A stretch of 64,000 bases of DNA from Todiramphus chloris collaris (Eukaryota > Chordata > Aves > Coraciiformes > Alcedinidae), in NCBI GenBank assembly GCA_025345505.1, contig JANVCC010000048.1, positions 5,112,888 through 5,176,887 on the forward strand, read 5' to 3'. Under the pieces are notes generated by a model, which made no database searches, had not been told where the DNA came from, and saw only the letters and a program-made list of their open reading frames with translations. Every line of letters begins with the position of its first letter. Positions within the stretch are counted from its first letter, which is position 1. Shown piece after piece: positions 12,052 through 23,179 of the stretch. A program made the translations under genes and the position numbers.

Positions 12052-13667
12052 ACAGGGACCCCTTTGGGGCCCTTTATTCAGTCTTTGATGCTTCTATATC
12101 CCACAGCACAAAACCTGACACAGAATAACTAGCCTGCTGTTCATCAAATTCCCACAAAAACCTAATAACCTGCAATACTGATATGCCCAGGCTGCTTCAG
12201 AGAAGGACCAACACGTCCAGGGATGGTAATCCTAGTTCACCATCTGGGTCTTGCCAAAAATCAAGCGTGTTACTGAATAAGGGTGGAATTTCACTCAGAG
12301 AAAGTTAAGCACATCTGCAAGCATTTCTCTGAAACAGCTGGGGTTTCATCTGTAATGAACTTGTTTGATTGTTGAAGAGCTACGATAAGCTATAGCAATG
12401 TATGGCAGGGAGCTGAGGAGGACAGCTTTGTTAACATCCCGACATGATCACTTCCAGACTGCGCAAAGATCCAAGTTTTACTGATACAGATGTATGTATA
12501 CACTTGTATGTATACGTTACTTGTATGTATACGTTACTTGTATGTATACTTGTATCTATAGGTTATATAGATACAGGTGTAATACAAATTGTTCCAGTTT
12601 ATAATAATATAGTTACCTTTTCCCATGCAATTATAAAAATACATCACAAAACAGAGGGCCAAACATCTACAATCAGAGTCCTTCATTTTTCCCTGAATAC
12701 TGTAGCAGTGAAAGATGCTGGGCTCTCTCAAGCCTCCTCGTTTCCTAAGGGCAAGCAGAGGCCATGAGCACAGCAGTACAAGCTGACCAACACTATGTTT
12801 CCATCCTGATCTGAGAGGACCCACTCAGACTCCATCTTCCCAGCAGGCAGTGCCCCATCTGCAGCAAGCACGCAGCCTCGCTGCTGTCGAAGGATCTAGC
12901 TAAAAGCTTGGCAGGCAGGTGAAAAATGACAGTGACAGCCCTGATGCAAAAGTCACAGAGGGACTTTTGAGCAGCGGTATTGCAATGGTGAAGTTTTAGC
13001 TCCTGGCCACAGCCTGTGCTCTGGAGGGGATTGCAGAGGCCAGCAAAGCACATACAGCATCACCTGTGCCAGCCTGGGGGAGACCCACTGCATGGGTAGC
13101 TCAGGGTGGGAAGTGACATTGCTCCTTCCACAGAGCTAAGTACCTAAGCCAGCTCTCACACGCTGACCCTGAAACTACACCGACTCTGAAACTATGTTCA
13201 GGAGACTGTAGCAGCCAAAGCACTTCTCAGAGTTTCACTTCTAAATCCCTTCTCCTGCATAATACTGAAAAGGGGCTCTGACCCAAGATTCTCCTCGGTT
13301 AAATACCCCAGCTGCCAAGCTACAGATTTCAAGGATTCCTTTTGAAACTCTTCCACTTTGTACAAAGAGATTAAATATTCATTGGCGTGGGGACTGGGAG
13401 CTGGCCTCCTGCATGAGCACCCCCACCCCACGCTGCAGAGCCCTTTTCACTCCCATCCTCTGAATATTTAATCAGCTCATACAAAGCAGGGTGGCTTCTG
13501 CAGGGAAGCCTGGGAGAAACCTGGGCAGTGAGACCCACTGATCACGATACACAGCAGAATGACTCGATCCCAGGCTCCTGCTCCAAAGCAGGCAGATGAA
13601 GCATTTAAGCATTTAGCTCAGCATGGCTGTGAGCGTGTCAGCTATTCACAACGGAGGATGTGTTGCT
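12052..13667. other. Non-coding stretch with a 17-bp minisatellite
   Basis: No gene recognised. It contains the minisatellite listed separately at 12503-12549. The 13200-13650 part is fairly GC-balanced, with AT-rich islands such as 13370-13382 and 13463-13474. It could hold regulatory sequence, but nothing specific can be supported. Confidence 0.5.
12503..12549. repeat. 17-bp minisatellite, about 2.8 copies
   Basis: Two perfect adjacent copies of a 17-bp unit (CTTGTATGTATACGTTA) are followed by a third that breaks after 13 bp. Related TGTATGTATAC words flank it on the left. Confidence 0.9.
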
Positions 13668-13707
13668 TCCTCTCCTCTCCTCTCCTCTCCTCTCCTCTCC
13701 TCTCCTC
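13668..13707. repeat. Short (TCTCC)n array
   Basis: Eight copies of the pyrimidine pentamer, the same unit and same strand as the larger array that ends at the gap at 10792. Confidence 0.97.
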
Positions 13708-16700
13708 GATGAGGATAGGACAGGATGAGGAATGCTTCATTTGTGTCCTGAAAACTGTACAAAATGAATGGATGAAAATTTGATGAGAAGTTTTTCAGCC
13801 ATTCAAGCACCTCTCTTAATAATTCAGATGTTTGATTTTCTTTTTCATTATGCAGCAAGGATTAATGCACTTTGGAGATGATACAGAAACTTCAGTATTC
13901 AGAAAAGAAAAAAACCCCACAGATTTAAAAAGAAAATCCCACATAGGAGTATGACACTATTATGTGAGCTTCTATCCCCCTGATTCCCTTAACTGGTGAC
14001 TGGCACAGGCTTTGCTCTGACATTTCAGCATAGAGAGATATTTTGCATCCAACCTCTAATAAATAAAGTTCACAGCAGAAATGCTGACAGGCTGTGATCA
14101 AAGCAGCACCCTCAGGTGTTACTGTGATATACTGCTTGCTTACTAAAACACAGCCGTTCAAACAGCCTATATTTAATTGGAATATACAGTATTTCCAACC
14201 TGGAGAGTTCAACACCAGAAAGGGTTTCTCTTAGATCTTTCACTCTACTATTGTTCTGCTGTTTGCACAGAAAAAAAAAAAAAGGCATTTAGGACACCAA
14301 GTTTTGTTGTTCCATCTGTAAAAAAAAGGACTCTAGGAGTACCCAGAGCATCATCTTCAACTATATAGGAGGCTGCCCTGTAAGCACCTATCTTCTGTTT
14401 CCTCTCAGAAGACCATGCTCTTCAGAGCTGTGTGGAGCAGCTTTTCCTCTGCAGTAGCTGAACATCTTTACTTCAGTCACATCAGTTATGTATGTGAAAA
14501 AGTGACACTAACAGTACACCACAGTGTAGTTTTTGTGTCTTTAAAGTATTGCAACAGGAAAGGAGAAAACCATCTAATCAGTTCTTGGAATTACCAACCC
14601 ATGCTCTACCAGTCACCACTCAGGACTTGCTAGAGTCTGGAGCAGTGCTCGGTTCCATACTCAAAGTCCACAGCTCATTCCCTGAAATCAGATGTGTGAC
14701 TAAACCTCTGGCCTTGCCCGACCACTGGAGATAGAAGGTATGTCTCAGCAATGCCAGCTGTATCTGAACCACTCTAACCCTCAACCTGGGATTAGAGCAG
14801 AAAGGCTTTTTTAGGGACACTTCTTTGAAGAGACCTCTGCAGCAGTTAGAGAGAATAAAGGGTAAGCTTTTCAGGCAGTGGGAGCTTCTCCCATCTGAGG
14901 AAGCAAGGGAAACCTTGCCTGCTAAGTGCTACATTCTACACACGGTGCACCCAGGTTTGCAGTGAAATCAACTCACTCAGAGTACAGTCGTCTCTACTCT
15001 TAACACCGCGCCCTTGGATGCTGCACATGGAGCAGAGTTTGGCACAAGCCAAATGCAGGGCCATGGATCAGCCTGGTTCTCTCCACAGTCTTTCACCATT
15101 GAGTTGAGGCACGACACAGGATTTGACATCTGAAAGGAAAGTCTTGGGGAACATGACAGTGATGTTGCAGGAGGGAAATGTCAGAGAGACCAAAGGACTT
15201 CTCTAAATATTTGTTTCTTGTCCAGTTCTCTCACAACATCCACCACAGTCCCAGATCCTGGGTCTCAGTCTCAAACTTCTTAACTGATCAGTCCAGACCC
15301 CACCACTGTCACCTCCCTCCATCTTTGAGCAGTGAATTTCCATTCCTAATCAGTTCCTTTGTCTTGGTCTCACCATCTATTTGTGTTTTTCCTTTAGTCA
15401 AGTTTTTGCCTCCTTTACAGTTGCTCTGAAGAATTCCTTGTTATGCATATTATTATGCATTATTATATATTTATATACAAAAAAAATCTCTAGTTTGCAT
15501 GGGCAAAGTAGGTGTTTATTTCAGAAGTTTCTAACTGGATCTAAATGGGAGATTTCTCTAAAACCAGCAACAGGCATTTCACAACTGAAAAGACCACTTT
15601 GCCTCCTCACTGCTACAAACCCTTAAGAAATTAGACTTTTTTGAAAGGCATTTTGGTAGCATTTTTTTTGTAATATGAACAAAGCAAAATGTTTTCTCAA
15701 TTCCTGGTCTCAGAATTCACTGTTTGACAATTTCTTTTTTTTTTTTTCCCAACAATATTCAGCCTTAGACATACACCTGGAATACAAACTATCAGCCCAA
15801 ATGGTTAAAGATTGACAAAGTCTCAAAATGGGATCTTATAATAGGAAATATTGGGCAAAATTCATCTTGTGCACTATTAGCCCTGCCTATTAAAAATATT
15901 TCCTTATGTGTAGCAAAGAGCTTTATACAAACTAGCATTTGAAGGTGTAGTCACTCTTTCCTAGTGTGCAATAGCACAGTAATTTTGACTTTTTCAAAAC
16001 TACCAAGTGCAAAAAGACAACGTTAATGGAATAATCCCTTGATGAATTTGTTCTTTTAAATAAAAGCTTGCTTTGAATTATGCTGAAGAAAAATGCATCT
16101 TTAAATCAGCTCATTTCCATCTAATTACACGGATATTAGTTAAAAACAGCTGAATGGACTTTTTATATTTTAATTGTGAAAATTCCCTCTCAGGCTGAAC
16201 TCTTCTATGCCAAGTTTCTGTGCTGAGCACATTTTTACGGTCTAGTTATAAACCCTAGAAAAACAACGTTTATAGGAAATGTTGACACAACCTTAACTAA
16301 AGTGGTGCTAGCTGACACCTCTATATTTTCAATTTGGGGATTTCTACTGGGAAAATATAAACGCTAATGCAGTAAAGGAAGCCAACTATAATAAAACCCT
16401 CATAGTCTTCCTGTTCACCCCATGAAGACCTACTTCAAAAAGCACCAACTTAGACTGGAGATGAGTTGAAGTTAACTGCGTTCCTCTGAGGCTACTAAAA
16501 ATTACCTGCAGGTAGTTCAGCCGTACAGTTGCTTGCAAGACTTCAGTTTGGTCAAAGCTACATCCATTAAAAAACTCTGAGAAGAAAATGAGAATGTGCA
16601 TAAGCTTAAAAAAGGGTGCTAGCCCATTTATATCCTTCCTAGCACAACACAAGAAGAGGAAAATTGACTTTATAGAGTCTAGTGAAACAAATGTAACTAC

Positions 16701-17039
16701 ACACAGGGGAAAAATAGAAAGATGGAAAGAGAAAAGTGAAGCTGGCTTTCCTACCTTTATCTATTAAGTCTATCTTGCCTAAAATTAATTAATAAAGGGA
16801 GGGCTGGGACCTCTGCTTAGCCTCCCTTTTAAAGGTGTTTTCACACATTCATGAGCCAAGTAAGATCAGGATGGTTGTCACGACAGCTACTGAAAGTCTT
16901 AGGTCACCTGAAGAATGAAAACCGATCACATTAGTGATATACTAGAAGTGATATATGGTGAGATAGTGTTGGAGGGATGATGTTGGAAAAGATGGTAATC
17001 TCAAAACTTAAATATGAAATTCAGAAGGAGAAGGAAATG
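13708..17039. other. AT-rich non-coding stretch, no gene recognised
   Basis: No recognisable exon or interspersed repeat. Homopolymer runs occur (A at 14271-14283, T at 15733-15748). Frames are all under 97 codons with no family resemblance. Confidence 0.55.
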
Positions 17040-18235
17040 ACATTGTTTAAGGGCAAATTGTGCTGAACCAGACTGACTGCCTTCTGTGATGAGATGACTG
17101 GCTCTGTACTTGAGGGGAGTACAACGGATGGTGTTTATCTTAATTTCAGCAAGACTGAAGATTATTTCCCATAGCATCCTTGTAGTGAAACCGGGGAGAT
17201 ATGGACTGGATGGCTGGACTTGAAAATGTGTGGAAAACTCGCTGAATCATCAGGCTCAAGGGACAGCAGTCAATGGTTCACAGTCTAACTGGTAAACCAG
17301 TTGAGTGGATTTAACAGTGGGGCTGATACTGTTTAGGATCTTCCTTAGTTACTTGGACAATAAACTAAGGTGCACTCTCAGCACATTTGCAGGTATCAAA
17401 CTGGGGAGAGTAGTCAAGATGCTGGAGGGAAGAGCTGCCATTCAGGAGGTCCTTGGCAGGCTGGGGAAATGGGCCATGAGAAGACTCTTGCAGTGCAAAG
17501 GGAAGTGCAGGTCCTGCACTTGAGCTGGACTTGTGCCATGCGATAGAGCAGGTTGGAGTCAGCTGGCTTGGTGGTAGCTCACCAGGAAAAGAGCTTGTAG
17601 TCCTGGGTAACAACATGTTGAACATGTCAGTAGTGTGCCCTGTAACAACAAAGATCCACCTGTGTACTAGGCTGTGTTAGGAAAAGTAAAAGTAAAGCTA
17701 TCAGGTCAAAGAAAGTGACTATTCTCCTCCTGTTGACACTCTTTAAGACCTTGTATAAAATAATGTGTCCAGTGTGGAGTCCCCTGGTACAAGAGATACA
17801 TTGATAAAATGGAAGAGAGTCCAGAAGAAGGCACCAAGATGCTCAGGGAGCTGGAGCACAAGGCACAAAAGGTGAGGTTTAGAGAACTGGCTTTGCTGAG
17901 CCTGAGAAAGAGAAGGATTAGAAGAAATCATACTGTTGTCTTCCATTACTTATGGAGCAGTTGTAAAGAAGATGGGACTGATTCTTCCTGAAGCTGCACA
18001 GCAGAAAGATAAGTAAGACAAACATCAGAACGGGAAATTCCAGTTGGACATAAGGTAGAACAAGTCCCAGTGTGACTAGCTGAACAATGGCCAGGTTGAC
18101 CAGAGAGATTGTGATAACTGTCCTTAGTGACACTCAAAACTCAGCTGGACAAGTTAACCTTGCTTTGAAGAGCATGTTGGGCAAGGTGATCCCAGAAGAC
18201 CTTTTCAGCCTGAATGGTTCTTTTTCTATTTGCTA
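17040..18235 (+). mobile_element. Old, degenerate CR1 LINE (ORF2 end plus 3' region)
   Basis: A diverged sense-strand CR1. The 17110-17190 part matches the reverse-transcriptase block that normally reads VYLDFSKAFDTV (here about VYLNFSK before decay). Then come the GGGCTGATACTGTTTAGGATCTT-like and TTTGCAGGTATCAAACTGGG blocks of the late ORF2. The 3' region includes AAGATGCTCAGGGAGCTGGAG at 17836 and the terminal TTTTCAGCCTGAATGGTTCT near 18203. Many indels break every frame. It is much older than the copies at 33290 and 34405. Confidence 0.82.
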
Positions 18236-19249
18236 TTTAGAAACCATCCTGACTTGCCAGTTCAAAAGCTGGGTGGGGAAACCAAGACTTTCCAGTGTCA
18301 CTTCTGGCATTTACTTGCTCAGCAGTAAAGGAGCAAGTGGGTCAGTGTCACTCTGAGACACAGCCCGCTGTGTTTCAGATGCCATTCAGATTCCTCCTTT
18401 AGACAAACCGGTTACTGATGGAGCTGGATACTTGCCTGCTTCTGAGAGCCCAGCCTTCTCCGTTTTTAAAGAAAGGCATGCTGAACTCTCTGGCAACACT
18501 AGAAAGTATTGGCCTGACTTTTTCTTTAGCTGATACATACTTAACCTTCACCTCTTCAGAGGTGAACACTAAGAAGTTATGTAAAAAGCCAAACTGAATC
18601 ATCCCAGTAAACAAATGCAAAACATATTGACCTTGTCTTAGACCTGTAATGACCTACCCTTATATAGCTGTAACCCACTCCATTTCAAGCTGTTAACAAA
18701 CTGCAGTCCTTTGATTCACTGAGACACTTGCTGCTTTTACCATTACTTTTGTGTTAAGTCTAATTGTCTATTAAGAAGGTAATTTGGGTTACACCACAAT
18801 TAAAGTCAGATATACCTAACCTTCTGCAGCTCCCAAGAGACCTTCCACTAAGGTATCGCTATGAGCAGAAAGTTTTGGATGATGTTTTTTTTTTCACCTT
18901 GCTAACATTTCAGCCATGCTGGTAGCAATTTATATAGTTTTTTGCCCACTGCCTCCTTCTTCTGTTTTCCCCAGAAGGTTTCACAAGATATCACAGTAAC
19001 CTCGGCAAAAATGTGAAGTCTGCTCTAATACTAAACTTCTGTAGTGCGTTATTTTAAAAGAAAGATAGTAAGTTCTAGTATGTACCTGTCAGTACTAAAT
19101 GATTGTTCATTTCCTGTGAATTGGGAATAAAGTAATAACATACATCTGGCGAGCTAAGACATGTTGCTTATTTCTTTTTCTTCTCTGAGCCATATCCTTT
19201 ACCAGCTGTGAGACATCACCATGCAGAATCTCCAAATACCTTTGAGGAA
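18236..19249. other. Non-coding stretch, no gene recognised
   Basis: Mixed to AT-rich sequence between two ancient CR1 copies. No supported feature; some of it may be repeat too diverged to recognise by eye. Confidence 0.5.
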
Positions 19250-19770
19250 AATTAAAACAAAGGAACAGAGAGCTGGAAGGGACCCCCTGTGTCTCCAAGC
19301 CTAGTCCCCTGCTAGCCCCAGGCCACATCACACAATGCCTTTCATCAGCTGTTCCCCCGCTCCATCCCACAACCCCTCTTGTGCCCCAGTACCTGCACTG
19401 GGAGTCTGCTCTCTCCAGCGTTGATTGCTTAACTGGCTAGATAACATCTTTCAGTTTCCAGTTAAAATACATTCATGGGCAGTTTATGCCCACTTATTCC
19501 TGTGCCAATACTGTACTTTATCTTCAGAAGATCTTTTCCTTCCTTGATGTTTAACCTCCTGGTGTATTTATAGTGAGCAATGACATTCCATATCAGCTTT
19601 TGTTTTGCTGCACTAAATAAATCAAGCTCCTATGGCCTCCTTATACAAAGTAGGGTTTCCATTTCCTATCATCAGAATACCTCTTTGCTGTCCTTGTTCC
19701 CAGCTTGTCTTTGGCCCAGAGGGTTATTATTGGACACAGTGTTCCAAATAAGGTCTCACCAACTTATTTT
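19250..19770 (-). mobile_element. Ancient CR1-family LINE, 3' region
   Basis: In reverse complement it shows the blocks of an older CR1 subfamily. GAGAGCTGGAAGGGACC lies at 19268 near the element's 3' end and is followed by CCAAGCCTAGTCCCCTGC. Far upstream in the element come the TATTGGACACAGTGTTCCAA and ATAAGGTCTCACCAA words at 19729-19762. These resemble the CR1 type shared with turtles and crocodilians more than the young avian subfamilies. Boundaries are approximate. Confidence 0.75.
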
Positions 19771-21250
19771 ATTAGTTGCTAAATATTTTCTCATGTGAAC
19801 CATGCCAGAAGATGGCATGCTAAAAGGATATGCATCACCAAATGTAATAAATACATTGAGAAAAATACAATTATAAACATCCTTCCCTTCTTTAATGTAG
19901 TATTTCTAAATGTTAGATGGCTGTGGGCTTTGCAAGACAGTGGAGTTCTGATGATGGATCCTGAAACACACACTAAAGCCCTGAAAAGCAGGTTGAGGTA
20001 TGAAAACAGCCATGGAAATGCAGTGACCAGAATGAAAAGAGTCCAAGGGAGAGGCGAAGTAGGATTTATTACTGCACTGCAATGGATGATAAAGGAGGTG
20101 ATTAGAAATTAACTGTCGGATTCAATTCTTTATATTCTTCTGGCATGAAAAACACTTGAAACATAATGACACATATTTACATGAATACAAATCTCAGCCT
20201 GTGGCACTTTCACAACACCTTCCGTTTGAAAGCATAAAGGATGGCAAGTGAAAATTTACTTTATGCTATAAATACTGTTTGCTTCCTGCATATCTCCAAG
20301 TCAGAACAATAGAAAAATGTAACCAGTATGATCAAGGGGAGAAAAGAACCTTTGCATTTTTCTCCACACGCAGTCAATCTACTTAGCTCTTAAGTAACTT
20401 AATGTAAAAGTTTAAATTTTATGTTCTCACTGTTCATTTCCAAGGCGTGACCTGAATAAAATCCTGGGGGAAAGAAAAAACCCAAAACCAAACAAGGTCA
20501 TATTGATTGAATGGTAATATGTGGTCTTTTATGTAATAGCATTTTTATATATATATATATATTGTTTATTATTATGCTAAAATAACAAATTTCTTCAGTC
20601 TTTCACAGCAGTTCCAGAAATTGAGAGTGTCTTTCATGATTCCTGCCAGCACTGAGCTATGCCTCAGTAGAGTAATTTTCTTTAGTATCATACACCACAT
20701 AAATATCATAGTTTTATCTGATGGTAAGGAATCTTAGAGGCAAATATTTTTTTTTTCAGCCCTTTCAGATTGTATTCCTAAAGGTATGAAGGCAGCTTGA
20801 AACATTAAACATTAAGCTGAAGACAGCCTTTGGAAGAGACCTGGATGGGGACCTCCCTGCTAGATTAAATGTAACGTTCTCCTTGAAGAAAATGGCCAAC
20901 TTGGCTGCAGGCAGGTTAGCTCAACTGCTCTGCTAGTTCCCAGAGAGAAAAAACCGTGGTTTGTGCAGTTTTGCTTTATGCAAGAAGCAAATTTCCAGTC
21001 ATTGTTCAGATGCAGTTGCATTTGGCAAAGGCTCTGTACCTCTTCTGCCCTTCGTGGTTCTCTAGGCAGATGAACGTTGTCTTTCTGCATGTAAATCTCT
21101 GCATTTTAAAGGTATTTTTCCTCTGTGACCCGTCTATTGGACTGGCTAAGGCTCAGATTACAGTGGTTTTCAATGGACATTAAGCACACGCTGGTACTTT
21201 TTCAGGCAGGAATGACCTCTTGAATTCAGAGCTGTAAAATGCAGCTACTG
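19771..21250. other. AT-rich non-coding stretch, no gene recognised
   Basis: Contains a (TA)n run at 20546-20562 and a T run near 20745. The 105-codon + frame at 19795-20112 matches no family I know. The right end may grade into the decayed integrase end of the gypsy-like element. Confidence 0.5.
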
Positions 21251-21529
21251 TGTTTACTCAGTTGAGGGACAAATCATGCTCCACAGGTCTCATATTCTCA
21301 GGTTGGTTGTAAACCTTTTTGTTTTGCTTATACTATGTTCTGGGATTTAAATTTCTCACCCTCCTGGGGTCACTGCCTGTAAGAGACTCTCTTGAAAAAT
21401 ACCACTGATTCAGTCACTCATCCAAATCCCTAGGTCACCTTAAGTATAATGCCTGATAATGGACAAAACTCGGCTGCACCGAAACAAAGTTGCTACACAA
21501 AATTGTCTTTTTTTTTTTTTCACTCTAAT

Positions 21530-21860
21530 ATCTTCAAATGAGGCTATTTCAGGAATTGAGAATAATTCTCTTGGAGCAACAAGGTTTATATAGCCAACGT
21601 AAACAAACCTACGCCTGTTTCATGCCAGGGGAGGAGAGAGGGGGTGATATTTCTTTTGCTACCAACATAGGCTCTTTTGCTTGTATAGTGTTTTTGGCAG
21701 ATGCTACCATATTTAACTTCCCACAATGGCACTGTTTATTTAAGGCAAATATAAAATATCCCTGGCCCTTCTCTTAGATTTTTCAGTCCCATGGTTGACT
21801 TTCACGTATCCTTTTAAGCACATTTTTTTTGTGGTGCCTTTGAAATCACCATTCGGTGCC
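21530..21860 (-). pseudogene. Gypsy integrase fragment (zinc-binding and core start)
   Basis: The frame at about 21830-21740 gives VNHGTEKSKRRARDILYLP, which aligns with the zinc-binding HHCC region of gypsy integrases (H-x-G-x-x-K, R-R-A-R, Y-W-P). The W is read as L, and a stop replaces the glycine that should follow. In another frame 21630-21598 gives PWHETGVGLFT, the block that opens the catalytic core; the first acidic catalytic residue is glycine (codon at 21607-21609). Frame changes and stops separate the pieces. Further left (21530-21250) only scattered resemblance to the rest of the core remains. Confidence 0.7.
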
Positions 21861-22199
21861 TTTAAACGAAATACCTCCAGACAACGAGAACTCCATCTAA
21901 GCAGGGCAAGGAAATAAGCTGTACCAGCTACACCATTGATCATGGATTTCATTACTTTCTGTACACCCTGTTCTCAGAAGTAGTTCAGAGGTCAGACCAG
22001 AGGTCTGCCTAGCCAACTACCTTGTCACCAACAAAGATCAGTTGCGATTACTTAGAAGAGTGTAAAAAAACTATAGTGGTGCTCTGCCCAATATGTAGTT
22101 GAGCTCCTGGCAACCGTTTCACCCAAGGCTGCACTGCTTTGTTTTATCAGGCTGATCTAGAAGAAATTTACTTCTGGGTTTTGCTCTTTGCATTTTTGT

Positions 22200-22867
22200 G
22201 GTATAGAAAATGTATTTGCAGCTATAAATCTTTACCAGCTTTGCACTGGATTTTAAATCAGATATCTGCGGCTGTAAAAATAAGTTTTAAATCCTTATAG
22301 GAAGTTTACTAGGTCCTTAGAGATAATGGCTTATGGTCAGCCAACACAGCCTCAGCTTTCTGCAGAATGTAGTTATTTTCTGCTCAAGATTTCAGGCTGA
22401 AGCCTCCTTCGCTATGTGAGTGCAGCGACACCATTTCTAGTTGTACCAGTTACACCTAAGTTGCTGGTCTCTGGCTTCACATGTGCCAGAGTAGAGCTGT
22501 GCTCCAACCAAAGCCACCACCTAATAATACACAGCTGCTCTGCAAGCTGCCACAGCTCCTGAAAAGCCACCACAGGCTTAAAATGAAACCCCATGAGTCA
22601 CTGTGGCTACACTGTGGACATCTGTGTCCAGGAGCACCCTGTGGGTTTGGGGTTGGATGGCTTGAGCAGCCAGTTCTCCCCCTGCCTGCCAGGACAGCTA
22701 GGGAATGCAGTCATTCCTTTTCTTGCCTATTGAGGCAAAGGTGTTGGGGATGGTCTTATAGTGGCTTATCTGCATCCTGCCTGATGTTTCTCCCAGATGT
22801 TTTTTCCTGCTGAACAGTATTGACTGTTGCCGTTTAAGTGGATCTCAAAGCTTCTGGTCATGCTCTT
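22200..22867 (-). pseudogene. Gypsy connection and RNase H fragment, frameshifted
   Basis: After the reverse transcriptase the frame hits a stop at about 22865 and continues without recognisable motifs through the connection. At about 22475-22420 it gives KPETSNLGVTGTTRNGVAAL, collinear with the start of gypsy RNase H; the usual catalytic aspartate in the V-D-A-S block is lost. A frameshift near 22415 moves to a frame reading AENNYILQKAEAVLADHKPL (22383-22324), the well-known A-E-x-x-Y and D-H-K-P-L blocks. The tether end reads KAGKDL at about 22225-22242. Several stops interrupt it. The distance from WG of the reverse transcriptase to the RNase H start is about 136 codons, close to an intact element. 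Confidence 0.75.
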
Positions 22868-23179
22868 CTACTCTATTCCCCAGGTTAAATTATCACCTAT
22901 TACTTCAGTACCCTTGTACCACCATTGCTTTTTTTTTCCCTGTGTTTTCCTGTGAAATACCGTGGGTGCCAAACACAACCCAAACAGACATCTGCAGAAA
23001 CAGTGTCTCCCAGAGGAGGTGCAGAATGTGCACAAACATGTGCTCTGTTTTCCTAAGGACACCTGCCAGAATCCTACTGATGCATCCAGCATAGGAAAAT
23101 ATTTGGCACAAGCCATGTCTCCAAAGATTTTTCTCCTTGTAGGTAGTGGAAAATATTCCTTTTCTAACATACTTATTTC
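22868..23179 (-). pseudogene. Gypsy-type reverse transcriptase fragment
   Basis: The longest intact piece of the element is an open stretch of 100 codons from 23170 down to 22871. It opens with a YFPLPTR block (residues 6-12) that precedes motif A in gypsy reverse transcriptases. Motif A follows as LDASVGFWQ with its catalytic aspartate at residue 29, then a CTF block at 47-49. Motif B reads FGLCLAPTVF at 63-72. Motif C should be a V-D-D box but reads GDN at 92-94, so one metal-binding aspartate is replaced by asparagine. WG follows at 97-98, as in relatives. The reading begins next to an A-rich run (minus sense), and no finger subdomain was securely recognised upstream. The methionine at 23170 is incidental. 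Confidence 0.85.

Larger units (their letters stand above)
21530..23179 (-). mobile_element. Decayed Ty3/gypsy-like LTR retrotransposon pol fragment
   Basis: Minus-strand reading gives, from right to left, three pieces in the order expected for a Ty3/gypsy (Metaviridae) pol: reverse transcriptase (23179-22868), connection and RNase H with its tether (22868-22200), and integrase (21860-21530). Spacing between motifs matches an intact pol closely, so the copy has decayed mainly by substitution and small frameshifts rather than large deletion. Such a polyprotein copies element RNA into DNA and inserts it. Here all three domains have lost key residues and contain stops, so no product is possible. 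No LTR, primer-binding site, gag or protease was recognised. The motif style (PLPTR before motif A, GFWQ after it, CTF block, ADHKPL in RNase H, PWxxxGVxLF in integrase) is closest to invertebrate and fish gypsy elements, not to endogenous retroviruses. Weak resemblance continues leftward to about 21250. Confidence 0.82.
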
